From: an uncultured Synechococcus sp. | Lineage (GTDB): Bacteria > Cyanobacteriota > Cyanobacteriia > PCC-6307 > Cyanobiaceae | NCBI GenBank assembly: GCA_913057985.1 | Contig: CAJXPL010000002.1 | Location: forward strand, 1-64,000 | Length of the DNA: 64,000 nucleotides | Direction: 5' to 3' | In this document: positions 28,395 to 34,182 of the stretch, one piece after another | Numbering within the stretch: position 1 is the first letter of the stretch | Layout of the letters: every line of letters starts with the position of its first letter | Notes under the pieces: generated by a model | Databases searched by the model: none | Told to the model about the DNA's origin: nothing | Seen by the model: the letters and a program-made list of their open reading frames with translations, nothing else | Program-made: the position numbers and the translations under genes

Positions 28395-28586
28395 TCAGGC
28401 TTCCGTTGTGGCATCCACCTCAAGCAGGACTGCTCCATCTGGGCTGAGCACCCTGGTTTTCCTGCCGATCACCTTGGCAATCCTCGTCGCTTCTGCTGAG
28501 GCGGCCTCCAATGACGCTGCTGACGTATGAAGGTGCCATTCCAGGAAAGGGTTGAGTTCTTCGACTCGGAACTGCCTTTCTGCCAT
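28395..28586 (-). CDS. 63-residue hypothetical protein
   Basis: ATG 28586 is preceded by GAGAGGC at a suitable distance and opens MAERQFRVEELNPFLEWHLH. The rest is helical and Ala-rich (SAASLEAASAEATRIAKVIG), then a short beta-like end (KTRVLSPDGAVLLEVDATTEA). The frame is open upstream to 28769, so a longer protein is possible, but the ribosome site favours the short form. Unrecognised. Confidence 0.5.
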   Translation of the reverse strand: MAERQFRVEELNPFLEWHLHTSAASLEAASAEATRIAKVIGRKTRVLSPDGAVLLEVDATTEA

Positions 28587-29193
28587 GCCTCTCAGTATCA
28601 GTCGAACCCAGTCAGTGCGATCTAGGCGTTCTAGGTGTGAAAAGACCAGCATTCGCTCGCAGTAGTAGGCAATACAAATGAGACCTATCTCAGCCGTTTT
28701 TAAGGGAACTGAAATTTGCTGGAGACATCGCTGCAGGGTTGCCCTACCGCCCCCATATTTGGTGTCCAAACGGTGCCACTTGTCACTGTCTTGGCAGCAC
28801 GGGAGAGCGACCCGTTAGCTGGCAGTCAAGCCACCCTTGGCACGAGCGATGTCAGGGGTTGCTTTCTGCGTATGTCAGAAATCCGAAGACATGTGGTGCG
28901 TTTGCGTAAGAGGTATGTGCCGCGCCGAACGTGTTTAAGCGGATACTGCATCGCTCGGGGAGGACTAGTTCCTCCTCGCAGTTCCGTGACCCCAAGTCCT
29001 TGCTTCGGTTGTTGACCTGCCGAAGGAGGGGTCTGCCAGCAAGTAAAGCAATCTGGAAACGCTGATCAGTGGTTAGGGAAAAGGAGGCTGCCGTAGGGCT
29101 CCCCTCCGCTGTGGCAAGAAAGCCCCCTGGTGGTGTCAGTCCAGGGGTGCTTCCGACATAACGCTGGCGAAGAAGCTCGTGGCTTATCAGCAA
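28587..29193. other. stretch without a convincing gene
   Basis: A 114-codon minus-strand frame starting with TTG (29193) and an upstream extension of the 28395-28586 gene exist here, but neither has a ribosome site or recognisable composition. The only clear signal is the terminator-like hairpin at 29079-29107. Confidence 0.4.
29079..29107 (-). terminator. rho-independent terminator, minus strand
   Basis: On the minus strand GGAGG ... CCTCC (29083-29087 with 29103-29107) encloses a second complementary stretch (GAGCCCTACGGC) and is followed by TTTTCCC. It lies about 90 bases beyond the stop of the small gene at 29194-29388 and probably ends its transcript. Confidence 0.55.
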
Positions 29194-29388
29194 CTACTGG
29201 AAAGCACTCTGACCTACATCGCTGAACTGGTAGCTCTCTCTGCGTAGGTCCTCTTCAAGCTTTTGCAGTTTTGCGGTCAAGGCGGCAACTTCCGTGCTGT
29301 GACCAATGGAAGAGAAGTAGGCAAGCCGATAAGCCTCCCACCGAAGACCGAACTCCAGTCTCTCTATTGGAGTTTTGACTGCTCGCAT
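29194..29388 (-). CDS. small helical protein, TPIE[KR]L family member 1
   Basis: 64 residues from ATG 29388, with AGGGAGTGAG upstream. Sequence starts MRAVKTPIERLEFGLRWEAYRL and continues through AYFSSIGHSTEVAALTAKLQKLEEDL, predicted helical with a coiled-coil-like second half. It is clearly related to the 55-residue protein at 32183-32350 (shared TPIE[KR]L, WE..RL.YF, EV..LT..L), so this is an island gene family. Function unknown. Confidence 0.6.
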   Translation of the reverse strand: MRAVKTPIERLEFGLRWEAYRLAYFSSIGHSTEVAALTAKLQKLEEDLRRESYQFSDVGQSAFQ

Positions 29389-29468
29389 CTCACTCCCTAT
29401 CAATGGACGAAAAAACTAAAAAGGAGATATCGGTCGATGTAGGGAATGTGTCTGCGAATGTTTAGTGA

Positions 29469-29711
29469 TTACCGAACCTGTCTTGCATAGGAGCTTCGTC
29501 TGCTGTGGTTTTTTGGGTTGCCCCCGCAGCCATGGTTTGTAGTGGGTCGGAGAATGGTGGGTTTGATATCAATTTCTAGTCCCTGATTGGAACTATTGGT
29601 TTCTTGTGGATAAAGGACTTTTATGTAGTCAACCCGTTGCGAATTGCGTACGTCGTGTTGCATGATCTTCAACAAGTTCGAGCCATATGGTGAGTCCGAA
29701 AAGGCAGACAT
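29469..29711 (-). CDS. possible small hypothetical protein
   Basis: 80 residues if started at ATG 29711 (MSAFSDSPYGSNLLKIMQHDVRNSQRV); a GTG at 29741 gives 90. It is polar throughout (YIKVLYPQETNSSNQGLEIDIKP) and Asn/Ser/Arg-rich at the end (NHGCGGNPKNHSRRSSYARQVR). The ribosome site is weak. It is first in the minus-strand run of small genes and faces the divergent winged-helix gene. Confidence 0.4.
   Translation of the reverse strand: MSAFSDSPYGSNLLKIMQHDVRNSQRVDYIKVLYPQETNSSNQGLEIDIKPTILRPTTNHGCGGNPKNHSRRSSYARQVR
29521..29537. repeat. 17-bp direct repeat, copy 1
   Basis: CCCCCGCAGCCATGGTT occurs here and again, identically, at 29873-29889. Both copies are followed within about 25 bases by TGATATC. 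An exact 17-mer 350 bases away is unlikely by chance. Confidence 0.6.
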
Positions 29712-29741
29712 CGAATTTTCACCCACCCTTTTCGATGACAC

Positions 29742-29930
29742 TTGATACGGGGAGTGTCTCGGCCATGCAGAAATGCTCTGAGACCGCTCCAGGAGACGCT
29801 AGAAGGAGCTTCGATATGACATTAAGCGATTAAATAGAAGGCAGGGCCGAGATACCTTCAGGACGATTCTTCCCCCCGCAGCCATGGTTGATATCGACAG
29901 GTGATTATCAAATTAGAACCTCAATTATTT
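29742..29930. other. divergent intergenic region before the winged-helix gene
   Basis: It separates the minus-strand small genes from the plus-strand winged-helix gene. It contains AAGGAG followed after 7 bases by ATG and a five-codon frame (MTLSD, 29816-29833), a possible leader peptide, and the second copy of the 17-bp direct repeat. No terminator or RNA gene is seen. Confidence 0.4.
29873..29889. repeat. 17-bp direct repeat, copy 2
   Basis: Identical to 29521-29537. It lies about 40 bases upstream of the winged-helix gene start, so it may be a protein-binding site or a duplication end point. Confidence 0.6.
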
Positions 29931-30362
29931 ATGTCAGTACAGATTCATAGGGCCTCAGCAATGTTTAACAAAGTGGCTGCATTGGGAGGTGACACACCAC
30001 TTCAAGTTTATGCAGTGTTGTGGGATACAGCAGCTACCGACATCAGAGGCGACTGTGGCGGAACCACCAGCTACAGCATCAAGGGTTTAGTCGCTGAAAT
30101 AGGCAGGACCCGTGAAACAGTGTCGGCCGCGTTGAACAAGCTTCTGGACGCGGGGTTCATCCAGATCGCAGGAGAGGAACAGAACAAGGGTGGCTCCAAC
30201 AACACCGTGTGGCGTGTCATCCACCCCAGGATGCTGGCCGCTGTCCGTTATTCGATCGAGGTGATGGGGCCACCGAGCCAACGCCTGAAGCAGATGAGGG
30301 TCAAGGCAAAGCGGCCAGACACAACTAGGTACTACGAAACCCAGTGTTCATGGGACTTCTAG
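29931..30362 (+). CDS. winged-helix DNA-binding protein (replication-initiator- or regulator-like)
   Basis: 143 residues from ATG 29931 (MSVQIHRASAMFNKVA); GTG 29901 would add ten. The N-terminal helical part (AMFNKVAALGGDTPLQVYAVLW) leads into a helix-turn-helix, YSIKGLVAEIGRTRETVSAALNKLLDAG. A wing strand (FIQIAGEE) and a basic C-terminus (RLKQMRVKAKRP) follow. The layout recalls plasmid Rep-type or phage O-type winged helices and Crp/GntR-like regulators; I cannot choose. It is followed at once by long tandem repeats, as initiators often are. Confidence 0.7.
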   Translation: MSVQIHRASAMFNKVAALGGDTPLQVYAVLWDTAATDIRGDCGGTTSYSIKGLVAEIGRTRETVSAALNKLLDAGFIQIAGEEQNKGGSNNTVWRVIHPRMLAAVRYSIEVMGPPSQRLKQMRVKAKRPDTTRYYETQCSWDF

Positions 30363-30412
30363 GGGGGGTGACGGGTAATCCGCCACGTATATATAAAGGG
30401 GTGAGCTATTTG

Positions 30413-30508
30413 ATGACGGCCCTTCACGAGGAATGGGAGAAAAATTTTGATCGCCCCATTTCACGAGGGACTGAACTTTGGTCCCACTATTTCACGATGA
30501 ATGGCTGA
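30413..30508 (+). CDS. possible 31-residue peptide inside the 31-bp repeat tract
   Basis: ATG 30413 is preceded by AAAGGGGTGAG at a workable distance. The frame (MTALHEEWEKNFDRPISRGT ...) ends at TGA 30508. Its pattern HEEW ... FDRPISRGTEL recurs in the next frame downstream (30478-30675: FHDEW ... FDPTSFRGTKL) because the DNA itself is repetitive. It may be a coding repeat broken by frameshifts, or the frames may be incidental. Confidence 0.3.
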   Translation: MTALHEEWEKNFDRPISRGTELWSHYFTMNG

Positions 30509-30665
30509 TACCTCACTTTAGAAGGGGGGAGATTATTGAAAGGCCTAAGTATCCCGAGGGGAAAAGGTTTGATCCCACTAGCTTCAGAGGGACAAAACTC
30601 AATCCAAACGGCCGACTAGAAGGGGAGACAGAATCCAAAGGGGGCCTTATAGGGGAAGACAAACA
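30425..30665. repeat. degenerate tandem repeats, about 31-bp period
   Basis: At least seven degenerate units share a core like CCCACTAttTCACGAGGGGAC followed by an A/T-rich tail. The GAGGG-type core appears near 30465, 30496, 30526, 30556, 30587, 30619 and 30650, with one more displaced copy at 30428. The spacing is 30-33 bases throughout. It follows the winged-helix gene directly and could be iteron-like binding sites, or the remains of a repetitive coding sequence. A frame open across part of it (30478-30675) gives an 11-residue periodic peptide. Confidence 0.65.
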
Positions 30666-30709
30666 TGCTCTTTAGTTAAATGACACGACTGTTTCGAGAT
30701 AAAGGTGGA

Positions 30710-30896
30710 GACAACCTTACTTTAGAACTTAAGCCGCCTTAAAGAACTCTCTAATAAGAAGGTCGAACCTTCGGTTCTCCAAGTAAGACAACCTTACTTA
30801 AGAGCTTTTAGGCGCCTTAGAGAGTTAAATAAGGCCGGACCTTCGGTCCTCCAAGTAAGACAAACCTTTCCCATAGAAACTTTAGCCGCCTTAAAA
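30710..30896. repeat. 72-77-bp tandem repeats forming hairpins (2.5 copies)
   Basis: Unit 1 (30710-30786), unit 2 (30787-30858) and a partial unit 3 (30859-30896) each begin GACAA(A)CCTT. Each contains a TTTAG(C)CGCCTTA-type inverted repeat, and the first two end in a 5-bp hairpin and CTCCAAGTAA. The hairpins are GAACC-TTC-GGTTC (30765-30777) and GGACC-TTC-GGTCC (30837-30849): one base pair changed from A-T to G-C on both sides. This supports selection on a folded RNA or a cruciform. Confidence 0.7.
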
Positions 30897-31093
30897 GTAT
30901 TGGTATGACTAAGTTTCTGTCTTTTAGGTCTTCTTTATTTAGGGATCAAGGAACGAGTCTAGCTGAAGACGTCTCTGAACGAAGTGAAGAGGCGGGTAAA
31001 GCGCTGACGAGTACAAGAGGGACGAAAGGGGCCGACGGCGCCTTGAGTACCGATTGGCTCTAATTGCCTTTCAAAATTTTTGTATTACATCCA

Positions 31094-31246
31094 ATGCATA
31101 AACCCAAGCTTGACAAGATCTTTAACCTCCGCCTGACCTGGGACGACTTCCATGAACTTCAACGAAAGAGTGCTGACCTTCGAATCAGTGTGTCTGACCT
31201 GATCCGGATGTCACTTACTCAGACCGAGACCATTAGCGGTCGATAG
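31094..31246 (+). CDS. ribbon-helix-helix (CopG/Arc-like) small protein
   Basis: 50 residues from ATG 31094 (MHKPKLDKIFNLRLTWDDFHE). A single short strand, FNLRLTW, is followed by two helices (DDFHELQRKSADLRIS / SVSDLIRMSLTQT), the classic RHH pattern of CopG, Arc and antitoxin proteins that bind DNA as dimers. A TTG at 31064 would add ten residues. The neighbouring winged-helix gene and tandem repeats fit a plasmid-like control module (inference). Confidence 0.65.
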   Translation: MHKPKLDKIFNLRLTWDDFHELQRKSADLRISVSDLIRMSLTQTETISGR

Positions 31247-31312
31247 GACATTGTGTCCTATATGCTCCCATCGTCCCTTTTACCCACCATTTATGAGTAA
31301 CCAATTGAACCA

Positions 31313-31438
31313 ATGTACTTTAACTCTTCACACACTTACGCCGCCCAACATGCACTGAACCCCCTCCGACTATCAATTCATCGTCTCTGGTACGTTGATG
31401 GATTGTCGGTATATGTGGTCTCCTCAATCCCGATATGA
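31313..31438 (+). CDS. possible 41-residue hypothetical peptide
   Basis: ATG 31313 opens MYFNSSHTYAAQHALNPLRL and ends YVVSSIPI at TGA 31438. The composition is protein-like, but there is no clear ribosome site and it overlaps the start of the next gene by 26-41 bases. Unrecognised. Confidence 0.25.
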   Translation: MYFNSSHTYAAQHALNPLRLSIHRLWYVDGLSVYVVSSIPI

Positions 31439-31856
31439 CTGGGATCAGGATCTACATTGGTTTACCTTTGATCATCTGACTGATGGTCATGCTGATCTTG
31501 AGGCTTTGATTGAATCAGCTCTAGGCAGTCTTAAGGCGCCTAATAGCTATGAATTAGAACCGATCCAAAAGGTCTTTGTACAAGAGCCTGGGAACAATCG
31601 GTATGAAAATAAGGTGCTGTATTTTGAGTCGCTCTATCCACCGTTCCTGAACAAGATTGAAGGAGCTGCTGATATTGGCCAAGATCTCACTTATAACGAG
31701 GTAACCATTAGTGGTCATCTTGAATCCACAGAACTGGGCTGTGTCTTTGCCCGCTGTGATTCTTTGACGGCTGAACGTTACACCAGAAAAGAACGATGGT
31801 TAGCCGAAAACTATGGGCCTATGGAGCCCGGCATACCCGTCGAGTACGATTTTTAA
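31398..31856 (+). CDS. hypothetical protein, acidic, 152 residues
   Basis: Starts at ATG 31398 (MDCRYMWSPQSRYDW) or at the internal ATG 31413. It is rich in aromatic and acidic residues (DWDQDLHWFTFDHLTDGHADLEALIESAL; then VFVQEPGNNRYENKVLYFESLYPPF). It has no membrane segment and no motif I recognise. It is the largest intact frame in the A+T-rich part of the island. Its base composition is A+T-rich compared with the core, pointing to acquisition by transfer. Confidence 0.65.
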   Translation: MDCRYMWSPQSRYDWDQDLHWFTFDHLTDGHADLEALIESALGSLKAPNSYELEPIQKVFVQEPGNNRYENKVLYFESLYPPFLNKIEGAADIGQDLTYNEVTISGHLESTELGCVFARCDSLTAERYTRKERWLAENYGPMEPGIPVEYDF

Positions 31857-32182
31857 AGAACAAAGGAACCGTAACCAAATAACACTAGACCCCTATATCC
31901 ACTGTTGATTCTTTAATTTGTTATGCGACCAACTAGGACTGGTGAATTAAGTAATGTTGTCCGGACATTTAGGATGTCTGAACGAGAGGATCAAAGCCTC
32001 ACAATAAATTAGGTTGCAATAAAAAAAAGAGCCACTCTTACAACATAAAGCCTATGGGTTCGACTACTGCTACTGGTAGCGGTCTGAAGCCTTGTAAAGA
32101 CTCTTCCCATGATCTAGCTGACGAACCAATTTTAGTCTTAACTAATAATGATTTTTGCTAAGCTCTAGAAAGCTCTGCGTAA
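31857..32182. other. A+T-rich intergenic region with two tiny frames
   Basis: Two very short plus-strand frames stand out. 31923-32012 (29 codons, MRPTRTGELSNVV ... RMSEREDQSLTIN) looks like the truncated start of a ribbon-helix-helix or MobC-type protein. 32054-32161 (35 codons, MGSTTATGSGLKPCKDSSHD ...) ends LTNNDFC. Neither has a strong ribosome site. No terminator with a clear stem is seen. Confidence 0.35.
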
Positions 32183-32350
32183 TTATTTTTCCCAGTTGAC
32201 ATCTTCTATTTCTTTTTGGATGACCTTCAGCCTCTTGGTAAGCTCAATTACCTTTTCTTCATTGCCTTTTGCCTTGAAATAAGACAGCCTAGTTTTTTCC
32301 CATATTTGAGCCATCAGCAATTTTTCTATTGGAGTGATTGCATTGTTCAT
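32183..32350 (-). CDS. small helical protein, TPIE[KR]L family member 2
   Basis: 55 residues. ATG 32350 overlaps the TGA of the upstream gene (ATGA), so translation is coupled. The sequence MNNAITPIEKLLMAQIWEK continues TRLSYFKAKGNEEKVIELTKRLKVIQKEIED: two helices, the second coiled-coil-like. It aligns with the protein at 29194-29388 over nearly its full length. Function unknown; basic, soluble. Confidence 0.65.
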   Translation of the reverse strand: MNNAITPIEKLLMAQIWEKTRLSYFKAKGNEEKVIELTKRLKVIQKEIEDVNWEK

Positions 32351-32643
32351 TGGCTTATTAAGAGGTCTCCAGCAGCAGCTGCTTTTTCAAGCCCTATTTT
32401 TTCTGCTTCAAGTTCGTCACTTTCATCAGGAGAATCTATTTCATGAATTTCTTTCAAGCTTTGTAAGTAGGTCAGGCAATGGTATCTGATCTCCATTAAC
32501 TCCTCATAACAATGATAGTCACTTGCTAGTTTCCGTAAATCATGGTCAGGTTTTATCACCGATGCTGTGAATAGCTTTAGTGCTCTTGCGTAAGCATCTG
32601 ATTCATGTGAATTCATTGCTGCCGAGTTGTCCTGCATAAACAA
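32347..32643 (-). CDS. hypothetical protein, helical, partner of TPIEKL protein
   Basis: 98 residues from the start at 32643; ATG 32616 (MNSHESDAYARALKL) gives 89. It is helical and acidic (LRKLASDYHCYEELMEIRYHCLTYLQSLKEIHEID), and the C-terminal part (DELEAEKIGLEKAAAAGDLLIS) is rich in Glu and Ala. The stop overlaps the start of the TPIEKL-type gene by 4 bases, so the two form a bicistron. Unrecognised. Confidence 0.6.
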   Translation of the reverse strand: MFMQDNSAAMNSHESDAYARALKLFTASVIKPDHDLRKLASDYHCYEELMEIRYHCLTYLQSLKEIHEIDSPDESDELEAEKIGLEKAAAAGDLLISQ

Positions 32644-32731
32644 TAGATCTCATAGCTATTGGAGATAAGTGACATCTATTACCCTTTGGCAACGGTTATT
32701 TTGGCAACAGAAATCCAAGATTGTCTCAGAT

Positions 32732-32750
32732 AGGGTTTATCACCCTTTTT
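32732..32750 (+). terminator. terminator- or attenuator-like hairpin
   Basis: AGGGT-TTATC-ACCCT (32732-32746) followed by TTTT sits 10-28 bases in front of the ATG at 32760. In this place it would act on the leader of the small-gene unit rather than end an upstream plus-strand gene. Confidence 0.45.
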
Positions 32751-32759
32751 CTATTTATC

Positions 32760-32939
32760 ATGTCTGCGTGGGAAAGCAATCTTAAGATGATTACTGTTGA
32801 TGAGGCTCCAAAACTAGAGGCCCTTCACACTATTAATTGGTTGAAGACAAGGTCAGAACTTCTTCTATCCAAGGAACTTGCTGAGGAGGCTCTTTCTTTA
32901 ATTAATGAGTTTGATGACCCTTTAGAGGCTGTGTCCTGA
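32760..32939 (+). CDS. ITVDE-family small protein, copy 1
   Basis: 59 residues from ATG 32760 (MSAWESNLKMITVDEAPKL). The core NLKMITVDEAPK is followed by INWLKTRSELLL and an acidic helical end (EEALSLINEFDD). It is paralogous to the protein at 33158-33355. The stop lies 2 bases before the ATG of a two-helix membrane peptide. No known family is recognised; it is soluble and mixed alpha/beta by eye. Confidence 0.65.
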   Translation: MSAWESNLKMITVDEAPKLEALHTINWLKTRSELLLSKELAEEALSLINEFDDPLEAVS

Positions 32940-32941
32940 CA

Positions 32942-33106
32942 ATGGATTGGCTTTCTGGTCTTGGATGGTCAGGCCTGATAACAGTGACAGTGTGTACTGT
33001 CTGGGACATGTTTTTTCCATTGAATAATCTACTAATTGCTTGTGTCTACATAAGTTCTTTTATTACTTGGCTCATACTGGAAAATCTACACAGGTTGTCT
33101 AGGTAA
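32942..33106 (+). CDS. 54-residue two-helix membrane peptide, copy 1
   Basis: ATG 32942 follows the ITVDE gene by 2 bases (TGACAATG). MDWLSGLGWSGLITVTVCTV leads through WDMFFPLNN to a second helix (LLIACVYISSFITWLIL) and a basic end (HRLSR). It is related to the frame at 33385-33528, with shared FFP, N and [AS]SF..W. The size and topology are those of small membrane effectors or anchors; function unknown. Confidence 0.6.
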   Translation: MDWLSGLGWSGLITVTVCTVWDMFFPLNNLLIACVYISSFITWLILENLHRLSR

Positions 33107-33157
33107 CAGACCTCTTTGAGTGGAGTCGTTAAATTCCTCCATCCCCTTTGGTATGTC

Positions 33158-33355
33158 ATGTCCTACTGGGTGAAGAATTGGAGAAGGAACCTGAAGTTCA
33201 TCACTGTTGATGAGACACCAAAGGTTCAGCAGATACAGGTGTCAAACTGGTTAAAAGTTAGATGTGAATATTTGCTTGATATGTCGAGTGATCTCGAAGC
33301 AGAATGTCTGGTTCAAGAGTTTGATACCTATGATTATCAAGACACCTGTTGTTAG
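33158..33355 (+). CDS. ITVDE-family small protein, copy 2
   Basis: 65 residues from ATG 33158 (MSYWVKNWRRNLKFITVDE). It shares NLK[MF]ITVDE[AT]PK, NWLK.R.E.LL and the acidic end (EAECLVQEFD) with copy 1 at 32760-32939, and has a more basic N-terminus and a C-terminal CC. The stop TAG is followed after 2 bases by an ATG, as in copy 1. Confidence 0.65.
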   Translation: MSYWVKNWRRNLKFITVDETPKVQQIQVSNWLKVRCEYLLDMSSDLEAECLVQEFDTYDYQDTCC

Positions 33356-33357
33356 TC

Positions 33358-33528
33358 ATGAGATTCAAGTTCAACTACTGAAGCTTGCTATGGACTCTGC
33401 TAGCAGACGTTTTGGTGTTGCTTTCTTTAAGAGTTTTCTTTCCTGGCTACCTTGAAGATAATTCCATTGTTGCTCTCTTAATTGCCTCTTTCCTGCTCTG
33501 GGCTTGGGATTGCAAGCAGAAGGACTAG
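33358..33528 (+). pseudogene. two-helix membrane peptide, copy 2, interrupted by a stop
   Basis: ATG 33358 sits 2 bases after the copy-2 ITVDE gene, exactly like copy 1, but TGA occurs after seven codons (33379-33381). The same frame then continues from TTG 33385 (LLWTLLADVLVLLSLRVFFP ...) through a second helix (IVALLIASFLLWAW) to TAG 33528. This 47-codon part aligns with the copy-1 membrane peptide. It is either a pseudogene or is re-initiated at TTG 33385, which lacks a ribosome site. Confidence 0.55.
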
Positions 33529-34140
33529 GAATGTATTGTCTCTTCGAGGCCTCTGTAAGGCTCTGTGAGGGGCTTAATTAGTGTCTTTGATGTGTATGTA
33601 TATCGAGCCTATTTAAGCTTCTTCTAGCCTGTTTCTGCCAGAAAAAATGACAGAAATTTGTGAAGCCCTATATCGAGTGTACAGTGACACATTTGCCCCC
33701 TATGGGTACCCTCTAATTGTCAGCTAAGCCCTGCATGTCCGGGGATAAATATTCTTTAGTCGCCCCCTGTTTGCTGCTACAGCAAGCGGGGCTACCACCT
33801 AGAACAAAGTTGCAGCCTGGGAATTGACCTGTTTTGATAATTGGTAGTAGGGGGCTAGGGGAAGGCACAGCAAGACATACGCCAGGTATTGCTGATGTGT
33901 GTGGCTATTGGCTGAAGTGACCCCCTTTTTGCTTGAGTAAACATGCAACACTTGTCTTTTCCACATCTGTCGGCTTTTCTGCTCCTCTACGTATTAACTA
34001 GCACTTCATCTCGTTTCATCCAATCAGGTGCTTCAAGCTTGCTAATCCTGTAGCCCATGCTGTAAGTTTTTTGTCGATCGATTCAGGTTGACCCGACCGA
34101 CGCCTTAGGGCTACCTAAATCAAAAGACATCTCTTGAATC
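33529..34140. other. A+T-rich gap without a convincing gene
   Basis: Tiny frames at 33647-33727 (MTEICEALYRVYSDTFAPYG ...) and 33943-34053 (MQHLSFPHLSAFLLLYVL ...) exist but lack support. A strong hairpin, GCCCC ... TTGCTG-CTA-CAGCAA ... GGGGC (33762-33792), has no T tract and could belong to an unannotated RNA. Confidence 0.4.
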
Positions 34141-34161
34141 AGCTGCCGAATTCGGGCAGCT
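34141..34161. repeat. 7-bp inverted repeat around GAATTCG
   Basis: AGCTGCC (34141-34147) and GGCAGCT (34155-34161) flank GAATTCG, giving a perfect hairpin 21 bases before the frame at 34183. It has no T tract in either direction, so an operator or an mRNA structure is more likely than a terminator. Confidence 0.4.
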
Positions 34162-34182
34162 CACCCGCAAGCAAGCTGGGAC

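Noticed and set aside
28852-29193. 114-codon minus-strand frame with TTG start
   Set aside because: No ribosome site, crosses the terminator-like hairpin at 29079-29107, and no recognisable pattern.
29605-29613. TGTGGATAA, a perfect single DnaA-box match
   Set aside because: Only one copy was seen near the iteron-like repeats, and it falls inside a small frame; a lone 9-base match is not evidence of an origin.
30425-30665. 31-bp periodic repeats considered as a CRISPR array
   Set aside because: The units are contiguous and degenerate with no unique spacers, and there are no cas genes in the window.
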